Shown: positions 57,419 through 64,000 of the stretch, piece after piece
Layout: every line of letters begins with the position of its first letter
How positions within the stretch are numbered: the first letter of the stretch is position 1
Origin: Haloarcula rubra
GTDB taxonomy: Archaea > Halobacteriota > Halobacteria > Halobacteriales > Haloarculaceae
Direction: 5' to 3'
Length of the DNA: 64,000 bases
Assembly: GCF_019599465.1 (NCBI RefSeq)
Contig: NZ_RKLR01000004.1
Location: 62,001-126,000 of the forward strand
Notes under the pieces: generated by a model
The model's input: only the letters and a program-made list of their open reading frames with translations
What the model was told of the DNA's origin: nothing
Database searches by the model: none
Position numbers and translations under genes: made by a program

Positions 57419-59353
57419 TCACCCGACCGTGAGGCCGTGGATCTCGAACCGTGCGCCGCCGCCCTCGCTCTCGGCTATCGTGACTCGTGCGCCGTGGGCC
57501 TCGGCTATCTCCGCGACGATTCTGAGTCCGAACCCCGTCCCGCCGTCGCTGGTGGTGTAGCCGCTCTCGAACACTTTCTCTCGCTCGTCCTCGGGGATAC
57601 CGGGGCCGTCGTCGGCGACGTAGAGGCCGTCGCCGTTCGACAGCACGCCGACGCGGACGTCGACGCCGTCGTCCTGCCCGTCCGTCGACCCGTGTTCGAC
57701 GCAGTTCCGAAAGAGGTTCTCGAACAGTTGCTGGAGACGGCTCTCGTCGCCGGAGACGGTCGCGGACTGGTCTGTGACGGTCAGCGTGGCGTGCTCGCTC
57801 TCGACGACGGCCCACGCCTGCCGACAGAGGGTCTCCAGTTCGACGGTGCTCGTCTCGACGACCTGCGTCCCCGAGCGAGCGAGCGTCAACAGGTCGTCGA
57901 TGAGCGCGTCCATCCGGGTCAGCGCTCGCTGCATCCCGACGACGTGGTCCGGGTCGCCGTCGTACTCCTCCAGCAGGAGTTCGAGGTGGCCGGTGGCGAC
58001 GTTGAGGGGGTTCCGCAGGTCGTGCGAGACGACGCTCGCGAAGTCGTCCAGCCGGTTCCGTTCCCGCGTGAGGTCACGCTCGCGGCGCTCGCGCTCCAGT
58101 TCGTAGCTTATCCAGTTACCCATCAACTCGACGAGCGTCACCTCCCAGTCGGCGAACGCCTCCCGTCTGGGGTCGCGGTCGTAGAAACAGAACGTCCCGT
58201 ACACCTCACCGTCGACGACGACGGGCATCCCGACGTAGCAGGCGATTCCCATCTCGGTGAAGCCGGCGCGGTCGGTCAACTCCGGAGAGTCGGCGGCGAT
58301 ATCTTCGAGGACGAGCGTCTCCCGTTCGACGATGGCGCGCTCGCAGTTGGTCGACGCGAGCGGAATCACGTCGCCGGGCTGTGTCTGTCCGGTCGGGTCC
58401 CGGACGGCCTCGAAGACGTAGTCCGACCCCTCGACCCGCGAGAGCGCGCCGAACTCCGTCCCGAGGGCCTCCCGACCCACGTCCAGGAGGTGGTCGACCT
58501 TCTCCTCGAAGGGGGTCTCTTTCTCGGCGATGACGCGGTACATCTCCGTCAGAACTGCCTCTCGCTCGGCGAGTGAGTCCTCGCGCTCACGGCGGGCCGT
58601 GACGTCTCTGAAGTACACGGAGAGGCCGCTGTCCGAGGGGAACGCTCTGACGTCGAACCACGTCTCTAACGGTTCGTAGTACGCTTCGAGCGTCTCGGGT
58701 TCCTGGGTCTCCATCGCGCGGTGATAGAGGTCGTAGAACGCCGTGTCGACGGCCTCCGGGACGACGTCCCAGATTCGGCGGCCGACCAGTCCCGACGATA
58801 CCTCGTCCGCACCGGCGGCCTCACGGAGTATCTCCCGGCCCCGGTCGTTGAGGTAGGTGAACCGCCACTCCTCGTCGAGCGCCAAGAACGCGTCGGTCAT
58901 CCGCCCGAGGATGGCCTCGCGGTCGGCCTGTTCGGTCGTGGCTGCGCGAACCCGGTCGGCCAGCACGGCCGCCTGTTCCTCCAGCGGGGCCTTGAGGACG
59001 TAGTCGGTCGCCCCCGCGGCGAGTGCGTCGCTGGCGATAGCCTCGCTCCCGTCGTCGATGAACAGCACGACCGGCAAGTCCGGATGTCGCTCGCGGACGC
59101 TCCGGAGCAGGTCCAGTCCAGTGCCGTCCGGGAGCGTGTACTCCGTGACGAGACAGTCGATAGGGTGCTCTCCGACGAGGTCGACCGCCTCCGCGACGCT
59201 CTCGGACGAGACGACATCGACCGTCTCGTCTGCCGCCGACAGCGCCGTCCTGACCGCTGTCACCGCGTCCGCGTCGGGGTCGACGTACACCACCCGCATG
59301 GTGCCGTGGTGGTCGTGTCCGGATGGCTCAGCGCCAGCCACGGCGTCGTGCAT
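57419..59353 (-). CDS. Sensor histidine kinase: pseudo-receiver, PAS, GAF, HisKA, HATPase
   Basis: 644 residues from the ATG at 59353, soluble. A receiver domain (about 19-140: RVVYVDPDADAVTAVRTALS) has Glu71 in the usual phospho-acceptor Asp position (LVTEYTLPDGTGLDLL). PAS (150-265) and GAF (275-430, NCERAIVERETLVLEDIAAD) follow. The phospho-acceptor His lies in FASVVSHDLRNPLNVATGHL, and the ATPase has NLFRNCVEHG, VADDGPGIPEDE and GGTGFGLRIVAEIAEAHGA. The start is supported by a GTATATTC box 26 bases upstream and a palindrome between it and the ATG. An ATG at 59299 is an alternative that would still keep the receiver. No partner regulator is adjacent. Confidence 0.9.
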   Translation of the reverse strand: MHDAVAGAEPSGHDHHGTMRVVYVDPDADAVTAVRTALSAADETVDVVSSESVAEAVDLVGEHPIDCLVTEYTLPDGTGLDLLRSVRERHPDLPVVLFIDDGSEAIASDALAAGATDYVLKAPLEEQAAVLADRVRAATTEQADREAILGRMTDAFLALDEEWRFTYLNDRGREILREAAGADEVSSGLVGRRIWDVVPEAVDTAFYDLYHRAMETQEPETLEAYYEPLETWFDVRAFPSDSGLSVYFRDVTARREREDSLAEREAVLTEMYRVIAEKETPFEEKVDHLLDVGREALGTEFGALSRVEGSDYVFEAVRDPTGQTQPGDVIPLASTNCERAIVERETLVLEDIAADSPELTDRAGFTEMGIACYVGMPVVVDGEVYGTFCFYDRDPRREAFADWEVTLVELMGNWISYELERERRERDLTRERNRLDDFASVVSHDLRNPLNVATGHLELLLEEYDGDPDHVVGMQRALTRMDALIDDLLTLARSGTQVVETSTVELETLCRQAWAVVESEHATLTVTDQSATVSGDESRLQQLFENLFRNCVEHGSTDGQDDGVDVRVGVLSNGDGLYVADDGPGIPEDEREKVFESGYTTSDGGTGFGLRIVAEIAEAHGARVTIAESEGGGARFEIHGLTVG

Positions 59354-59359
59354 ACGGAC

Positions 59360-59373
59360 CTTTACAGGTAAAG
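59360..59373. promoter_or_regulatory. Palindrome between TATA box and start of the kinase gene
   Basis: CTTTAC-AG-GTAAAG, exact 6-bp inverted arms, lying seven bases before the ATG and just downstream of the TATA-like box. A bound protein would block transcription initiation; probable operator. Confidence 0.5.
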
Positions 59374-59375
59374 CC

Positions 59376-59383
59376 GTATATTC
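59376..59383 (-). promoter_or_regulatory. TATA-like box of the receiver-kinase gene
   Basis: GAATATAC on the minus strand, centred 26 bases before the ATG at 59353. It overlaps the stop codon of the upstream cyclo-ligase-like gene. Confidence 0.55.
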
Positions 59384-60143
59384 ATGTGGGTTCGTCTCGG
59401 CCGGCCGACTCGTCCGCCGGCGCACGCGCGGCCAACACCGGCATCTCCGCGAGGCGCTCCGGCGACAGGGCCCCCCAGTCGACGCCCGCCGGGCGGTCGT
59501 ACGGCGCCTCCGCCTCGACGGTTCGCTCTGGCGTCACGACGTACTCCATCGGCACGTCGTGGGCGTCGACGGGGACCTCGGCGTCCGTGACGGCACCCGA
59601 CGGACCGCCGACCACCTGCAGTTCGTGGACCGTCGTCAGTGTCGGCGTCGCCTCGTCGACGAGGCCCAGTTCGTGAAGGACCGCGTACTCCAAATCGCTG
59701 AACCCCTCGCCCTTGCCGACGCGAGCGCCGTCCTCGGTGACGGCCACGGACCCCGACACCACGAGGTCCACCTCGCCGACGGCCTCTGGCCCGACCTGCC
59801 GGGCGTGGTCCACGACGTTCGACACCGCCGGGGCGGCGTCTATGTCCGCCAGTTCCGCGGGGTCGAGTTCGTAGAAACACTCCGCCTCACGCAGTCGCGG
59901 GACGGCCATGTAGACGGTCTTGCCCGCACGCAGGGCGGCACGGCGGAGCGGGAGTTGCGGCGAGTCGGGGTTCGCTTTGATACGCTCTGCGTCCGCCCAG
60001 ACGGCCGTCTCGGTCACTCGCTCGGCGGCCCGGTCGGCCCCCTCGAAGTTGGGTATCCTGTCGTGGGGCGGGAACGGGAACCGGGCGACGCCGGCGTCTT
60101 CGAGCGCGTCCCACACCCGGTCGCGTATCGCCTGCTTGTCCAT
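59382..60143 (-). CDS. 5-formyltetrahydrofolate cyclo-ligase-family protein
   Basis: 253 residues. ALEDAGVARFPFPPHDRIPNFEGADRAAERV, quoted as VARFPFPPHDRIPNFEGA, then KANPDSPQLPLRRAALRAGKTVYMAVPRL, and GARVGKGEGFSDLEYAVLHELG are hallmarks of the archaeal MTHFS-like family, which shares a fold with enzymes that cyclise 5-formyl-THF to methenyl-THF. Haloarchaea use folates, so this role is plausible but not proven. The ATG at 60143 gives MDKQAIRDRVWDALE, the standard start. The next gene starts 41 bases upstream on the same strand. Confidence 0.87.
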   Translation of the reverse strand: MDKQAIRDRVWDALEDAGVARFPFPPHDRIPNFEGADRAAERVTETAVWADAERIKANPDSPQLPLRRAALRAGKTVYMAVPRLREAECFYELDPAELADIDAAPAVSNVVDHARQVGPEAVGEVDLVVSGSVAVTEDGARVGKGEGFSDLEYAVLHELGLVDEATPTLTTVHELQVVGGPSGAVTDAEVPVDAHDVPMEYVVTPERTVEAEAPYDRPAGVDWGALSPERLAEMPVLAARAPADESAGRDEPT

Positions 60144-60184
60144 GGTCGACACTCGGCTGTCGGCCGCAAAAGTGGTCTGTCTCC

Positions 60185-61033
60185 CTAGCTCACCAGCCGA
60201 CCGGCGTGGGTCGTCGGGTCGAGTTCGGCGAGACGGGCGCCGCAGTCGGTGCAGGCCACCGCCACGACCTCGTGGACCCCACAGCAGGAGGTCTGGACCT
60301 CGTTGGCGCGTTCGACCCGGCCCCCGCAGGCCGGACAGACGGTCCGGTGTGAGCGCACCGTCTCCAGCATGTTCACGCGCTGTTCGAGGGGGACGTCCGT
60401 CCACCGGTCGGTCCAGTCGGTGAGTGCCTCGTGAGCGGCCACGTCCACGCGGAGGGCGCTCCACGAGGGCCACTCGCGGATGCGGTTGCCGACCGTCACC
60501 GACGGGTAGGGGTCGCGTTCGACCGTCACGTCGGCCGACTCGGTCCCGAAGGCGTCCGCCAGCGGGTCGGTCAGGTCGGCGTCGGCGGGGCGGGCGTCGA
60601 GTTCGTCGCTCACCGCCGCGGCGAACCCGTCGGTGAGTTTTCGGCCGTCGCCAGCGTCGGTCAGCACCCCTTCGTCGGCGAGAAAGGCGTCGGCGTCGAC
60701 CGCGTTCTCGCGGTGGTGGCGGACCTTCTCGAGCGTCTCGAAGTCGTCGGGTTCGGTCGGCGCTGGCGCTTTCCCGAACGCCCGCAGGACTCGCTCTGGC
60801 AGGTACGTCTGTGTCAGTCGCGGCGTCCCCGGGACGAGATACCCACGGAGGGCGATGGCGACGAGCGAGACGACGGCGACGACGGCGGCGAGTTCGACGG
60901 CCACGACCGCCACGAGAGCGGTCAGAATGCCCGCGATAGCGACGTTCACGACGGTACACGGCCAGCAGCGGTTCTCGCCGGTGTGGTCGGGGTTGCGGAG
61001 TCGGTCGAGCAGCGACGACTCGTCGAGAGACAT
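60185..61033 (-). CDS. Membrane protein with C-terminal zinc ribbon
   Basis: 282 residues. Two membrane helices (about 26-50 and 48-64, IAGILTALVAVVAVELAAVVA) are preceded by CWPC. A helical soluble domain (85-210) follows, then a double zinc ribbon: CPACGGRVERANEVQTSCCG, then VACTDCGARL. The residues look like haloarchaeal proteins of unknown function. Same strand as the cyclo-ligase-like gene. Confidence 0.78.
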   Translation of the reverse strand: MSLDESSLLDRLRNPDHTGENRCWPCTVVNVAIAGILTALVAVVAVELAAVVAVVSLVAIALRGYLVPGTPRLTQTYLPERVLRAFGKAPAPTEPDDFETLEKVRHHRENAVDADAFLADEGVLTDAGDGRKLTDGFAAAVSDELDARPADADLTDPLADAFGTESADVTVERDPYPSVTVGNRIREWPSWSALRVDVAAHEALTDWTDRWTDVPLEQRVNMLETVRSHRTVCPACGGRVERANEVQTSCCGVHEVVAVACTDCGARLAELDPTTHAGRLVS

Positions 61034-61090
61034 TGGCGTGTGGTACCGTCTCCAGCGGCAAAAGCGTACGTCGGCGACAGTCCCCGTCGG

Positions 61091-61627
61091 TCACTCCGGT
61101 TCGATTCGCACCGTCGTCTCGGCCGCCAGTCCCTTCCCGTCGGCGTCCGCGACGTCGATGTACGCGCCGAGGGTGTACTCGCCCGGGTCCGCGGGCTCCC
61201 ACTCCGTCTCGCTCACTTTGAACAGCCCGGTCCAGCGGCGGAGGAACTGCTTGCGTTCGCCCCGGTCGAAGGTGTAGACGCGTTCCTCGTCGGGGAGCGA
61301 CTCGGGGACCCGCGAGGCCTCGGCCGCGCCGTCGACGTGCCACGTCCACAGGCGCGGCGTTCGCGTGCGGACGCTGATGGGGAACGGGAACGTGTTCCGC
61401 AGGGTCACTTTCACCGGCACGTCCGTCCCCGCAGGATAGGACGACTCCGGCGTCTCGACGGTGACGGTCAACGCCCGATAGCGGAGCCACGTCGGCACGA
61501 GCAAGCGACTCAGCGACTCGCCGGGCACCGACCGCATCGCCGCGGGCTCGGGCGCGTCGTCACGCTCACGCGGCGTGAACACGTCGTCGTCCCGCTTGAG
61601 CGCCTGAGAGTCGTAGATGCGGCGCAT
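61091..61627 (-). CDS. Protein with BsuPI-like (Ig-fold) domain, unknown function
   Basis: 178 residues. Residues about 50-175 form a predicted beta-sandwich: YPAGTDVPVKVTLRNTFPFPISVRTRTPRLWTWHVDG (quoted as VPVKVTLRNTFPFPISVRT), YTFDRGERKQFLRRWTGLFK and DPGEYTLGAYIDVADADGKG. The pattern resembles BsuPI/IPI-type Ig domains, but this is weak. No signal peptide. It lies between a membrane protein and the peptide ABC-transporter genes, same strand. Confidence 0.65.
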   Translation of the reverse strand: MRRIYDSQALKRDDDVFTPRERDDAPEPAAMRSVPGESLSRLLVPTWLRYRALTVTVETPESSYPAGTDVPVKVTLRNTFPFPISVRTRTPRLWTWHVDGAAEASRVPESLPDEERVYTFDRGERKQFLRRWTGLFKVSETEWEPADPGEYTLGAYIDVADADGKGLAAETTVRIEPE

Positions 61628-61668
61628 TGGTGGCTATACCCGGTGGAATCGTGAAAACGTTGTGGTGG

Positions 61669-63003
61669 TCAGTCGTCGGCGACGGCGTCACCGCCGTCCG
61701 TCGTGCCCGTCGGGTCGTCGGCGTAGGCCTCGTCGTGGAGGTGGCAGGCGATGCGGTGGGTGTCGCCGGTCCCGACCGCCCGCGGTTCGTCGGTCTCACA
61801 CGGCGAGACGAACGCCTCGTTCAGGTGTGCGGATGCGCCGTCGACGTCGCCGTCGTGGAGGCTGTCGATGGCCGTCGAGAGGGCGGCCTCCGCGTCGGGG
61901 TCCGAGAGCCGGTCGGGCAGACCGAACTCCTCGCGGACCAACCCGTCGAGGACGCCTCTGGACGCCGTCTCCGGGTCGGACTGCTCCTCCTCGGTGACGG
62001 CGGTCAGCGAGTCGACGCCGTCGGCCTCGACCGCCCGCAGTTTCAGGTCCATCACCGAGCGCCAGACCGACTGTTCGAGGTCGTACTCCTCGGGCTGGAT
62101 GACCTTCGGACAGCGCGTGTGGAACCGACAGCCCGAGGGCGGGTTCAGCGGCGACGGCACCGTTCCCGGGAGGAATATCTGGTCGCCCTCCCACAGCGGG
62201 TCCGGTTCCGGCACCGCCGACAGCAGCGCCTCGGTGTAGGGGTGGTACGGCGGTTCGAACACCTCCTCGGTCGTCCCGACTTCGGCGAACTCGCCGAGGT
62301 ACATCACCGCGATGCGGTCGGAGATGTGTTCGACCACGCTCAGGTCGTGGGCGATGAAGATGTACGAGAGGCCGTACTCGTCCTGCAGGTCCTCCAGCAG
62401 GTTCAGAATCTGGGCCTGCACGGAGACGTCCAGCGCCGACACCGGCTCGTCACAGATGATGACCTCCGGGTCGACGGCCAGCGCCCGGGCGATGCCGATA
62501 CGCTGGCGCTGGCCCCCGGAGAACTCGTGGGGGTAGCGGTGGGTGTGACTGGAGTTCAGCCCCACCGTTTCCAGCAGGTCGTAGATGCGCTGTTCGCGGG
62601 CCTCGCCCTCGGCGATGCCGTGGATGTCCAGCGGTTCGCCGATGATGTCGCCCACGGTCAGCCGCGGGTTCAGACTCGCGAACGGGTCCTGGAAGATGTA
62701 CTGCAAGTCCTTCCGCAGGTCCCGGAGGTCGCTAGACCCCATCTCCGTGAGGTCCTCGCCCCGGTAGTACACCGACCCGTCGGTTGGTTCGGTGAGTCGC
62801 AGGAGCGCACGGCCGAGCGTGGTCTTCCCACACCCGCTCTCGCCGACGACGCCCAGCGTCTCGCCCTCGTGGAGTTCGAGGTCGACGCCGTCGACGGCCT
62901 TCACCTGCTGGTTGTTCCCCAGCAGGGTGTCGACGAACCCGCTACTGGAGTCGTAGTACTTCTGCAGGCCCTCCACGCGGAGGATGGGGTCCTCACCGGG
63001 CAT
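61669..63003 (-). CDS. Peptide/nickel-type ABC transporter ATPase, DppF/OppF-like
   Basis: 444 residues. Walker [19 protein letters not shown] (Walker at 54-61), Q-loop [17 protein letters not shown], signature [16 protein letters not shown], Walker [21 protein letters not shown] and the H-loop in [12 protein letters not shown]. The oligopeptide ATP-binding C-terminal domain has the iron-sulfur-like cysteines in [20 protein letters not shown] and later [11 protein letters not shown]. About 110 residues between them (about 325-405) are an extra acidic segment. The gene overlaps the upstream ATPase by 11 bases, and both serve one transporter whose permeases must lie beyond the window. Confidence 0.93.
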   Translation of the reverse strand: MPGEDPILRVEGLQKYYDSSSGFVDTLLGNNQQVKAVDGVDLELHEGETLGVVGESGCGKTTLGRALLRLTEPTDGSVYYRGEDLTEMGSSDLRDLRKDLQYIFQDPFASLNPRLTVGDIIGEPLDIHGIAEGEAREQRIYDLLETVGLNSSHTHRYPHEFSGGQRQRIGIARALAVDPEVIICDEPVSALDVSVQAQILNLLEDLQDEYGLSYIFIAHDLSVVEHISDRIAVMYLGEFAEVGTTEEVFEPPYHPYTEALLSAVPEPDPLWEGDQIFLPGTVPSPLNPPSGCRFHTRCPKVIQPEEYDLEQSVWRSVMDLKLRAVEADGVDSLTAVTEEEQSDPETASRGVLDGLVREEFGLPDRLSDPDAEAALSTAIDSLHDGDVDGASAHLNEAFVSPCETDEPRAVGTGDTHRIACHLHDEAYADDPTGTTDGGDAVADD

Positions 63004-64000
63004 CCTGCCCCTCCTCTAGGAGCGGGTCCTCGCCCTCGACGGACACCTCGAATTCCAGTTCACCCTCCAGGTCGCCGGTGTACTCCAGACACGCCGCGGC
63101 CCGGTCGTCGGCCGCCGTCGCCGCGTCGCCCGTCTCCGGGTCGACCAGCGGTGGCTGTTTCTGGGCGCAGGACTCCTCGGCGTACGGACACCGGGGGTGG
63201 AACGCACACCCCGGTGGCACGTCGACGAGGTCGGGCATCGTCCCCGGAATCGTCTGGAGGCGGTCGCGCTCGTCGCCGATGCGCGGAATCGAACTCATCA
63301 GTCCGACCGTGTAGGGGTGTTTCGGGTCGTAGTAGAGGTCCTCGACGGGGGCTTTCTCGACGGGCCGGCCCGCGTACATCACCATCACGCGCTCGCATAT
63401 CTTCGCGACGACGCCGAGGTCGTGGGTGATGAGTTGGACGGCGGTGTCGAACTCGTCGGCGAGGTCCTGAATCTGGTCCAGAATCTTCGCCTCCGTGGTC
63501 ACGTCCAGCGCCGTCGTCGGCTCGTCGGCGATGAGCAGGTCCGGGTCACACGACAGCGCCATCGCGATGACCGCCCGCTGTTGCATCCCGCCGGAGAACT
63601 CGTGGGGGTAGTCGTCGTACCGGCTCTCGGCGTCGGGGATGCCCACCCGGTCGAGCAACTGGATGGTCCGGTCGCGGGCCTCGGCGTCGCTGTAGTTCAG
63701 GTGGTGGCGAATCGCCTCGGATATCTGCTCGCCGACCGAGTAGACGGGGTTGAGCGCGGTCTGGGCGTCCTGGAATATCATGGCGATTTCGTTGCCACGC
63801 ACCGAGCGAATCTCCGCCTCGCTCATCTCCAGCAGGTCCTCGCCCTTGAACAGAATCTCGCCGCTCTCGATGCGGCCGGGGTCCTCGATGAGGCGCATCA
63901 GCGAGAGCGCGGTGACGGACTTCCCGGCCCCACTCTCGCCGACGACGCCGAACGTCTCCCCGCTCTCGATGCGGTACGAGAGGTCGTCGACGGCGGTGAC
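62993..64000 (-). CDS. Peptide/nickel-type ABC transporter ATPase, DppD/OppD-like (5'-truncated by window)
   Basis: The gene continues upstream beyond base 64000; 335 residues are visible. Visible N-terminal sequence VTAVDDLSYRIESGETFGVVGESGAGKS contains Walker A (GESGAGKS), which shows the ATG at 63898 (after Walker A) is not the start. Then IAMIFQDAQTALNPVYSVGEQI, HEFSGGMQQRAVIAMALSCDPDLL, ADEPTTALDVTTEAKILDQI, LITHDLGVVAKICERVMVMYAG and the C-terminal oligopeptide region CAFHPRCPYAEESCAQKQPP. Overlaps the DppF-like gene by 11 bases, so the pair is cotranslated. Substrate is probably a peptide or a nickel complex, not resolved. Confidence 0.94.
   Translation of the reverse strand, partial: VTAVDDLSYRIESGETFGVVGESGAGKSVTALSLMRLIEDPGRIESGEILFKGEDLLEMSEAEIRSVRGNEIAMIFQDAQTALNPVYSVGEQISEAIRHHLNYSDAEARDRTIQLLDRVGIPDAESRYDDYPHEFSGGMQQRAVIAMALSCDPDLLIADEPTTALDVTTEAKILDQIQDLADEFDTAVQLITHDLGVVAKICERVMVMYAGRPVEKAPVEDLYYDPKHPYTVGLMSSIPRIGDERDRLQTIPGTMPDLVDVPPGCAFHPRCPYAEESCAQKQPPLVDPETGDAATAADDRAAACLEYTGDLEGELEFEVSVEGEDPLLEEGQDAR

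Noticed and set aside
1-64000. tRNA, rRNA, insertion sequence, integrase or prophage genes
   Set aside because: I looked for cloverleaf-like segments in the gaps and for transposase or integrase motifs and saw none. A tRNAscan-SE and ISfinder search would be decisive.

Overview
The window is a GC-rich (roughly two-thirds G+C), densely coding piece of chromosome from an extremely halophilic archaeon, most likely a member of the Haloarcula group. This is an inference from the genes and not from a database match. The signs are very acidic proteins, archaeal GatD, HMG-CoA reductase, a SAMP1-type ubiquitin-like protein, HalX response regulators, a HalOD1 protein, a bacterioopsin-activator-type regulator, Tat lipoproteins, and many ATG/GTG starts lying 26-30 bases downstream of a TATA-like box (leaderless transcripts). 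I see no rRNA, tRNA, CRISPR array, insertion sequence or prophage. No gene-free stretch exceeds about 240 bases.

Bases 1-15000 are mostly metabolic: a 5'-truncated gpmI, an unknown PH-like/helical protein, the NAD operon nadA-nadB-nadC-kptA on the minus strand with an 8-bp inverted repeat upstream of nadA, a Tat-exported PhoD-like phosphatase, hmgA, a zinc-ribbon/membrane gene pair, a cupin, two paralogous lipoproteins, and icd. The icd 3' end is followed by a degenerate in-frame copy of its last codons and two perfect inverted repeats. Bases 15200-28500 carry an Ntn-type asparaginase, map, a HIT protein, a CDF transporter, a PEBP lipoprotein, a MiaB-family methylthiotransferase, a large PAS/GAF/HTH_10 regulator followed by three tiny proteins, deoC, membrane proteins and a nucleoside phosphorylase.

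Bases 28600-34220 hold the most system-like group: an HPP-membrane/UspA fusion, a K+ channel with an RCK_N domain but no RCK_C domain, and, divergently, two ATGA-coupled paralogous membrane proteins that each end in a TrkA_C (RCK_C)-like domain. I suggest a K+ channel whose regulatory halves are split among neighbours. SAMP1, a 7TM histidine kinase, an acetyltransferase, an outside-facing PQQ-propeller protein and gatD follow.

Bases 40300-50400 contain a winged-helix regulator, a Vms1-like protein, two convergent UspA genes separated by a 34-bp tandem repeat, a KaiC-like ATPase with an SPFD-repeat N-terminus, nadK, and two paralogous HalX response regulators with identical promoter spacing on either side of a PAS membrane protein. 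A TauE/SafE transporter reduced to its two ends follows. Bases 50400-55714 are a TetR gene divergent from a secreted CARDB-type protein plus an MMPL/RND exporter; two near-identical palindromes lie in the shared promoter region. The window ends with a disulfide-reductase-family flavoprotein, a kinase whose receiver domain has Glu in place of the phospho-acceptor Asp, a 5-formyltetrahydrofolate cyclo-ligase-like protein, two poorly known proteins, and two peptide-transporter ATPases, the second cut by the window end.
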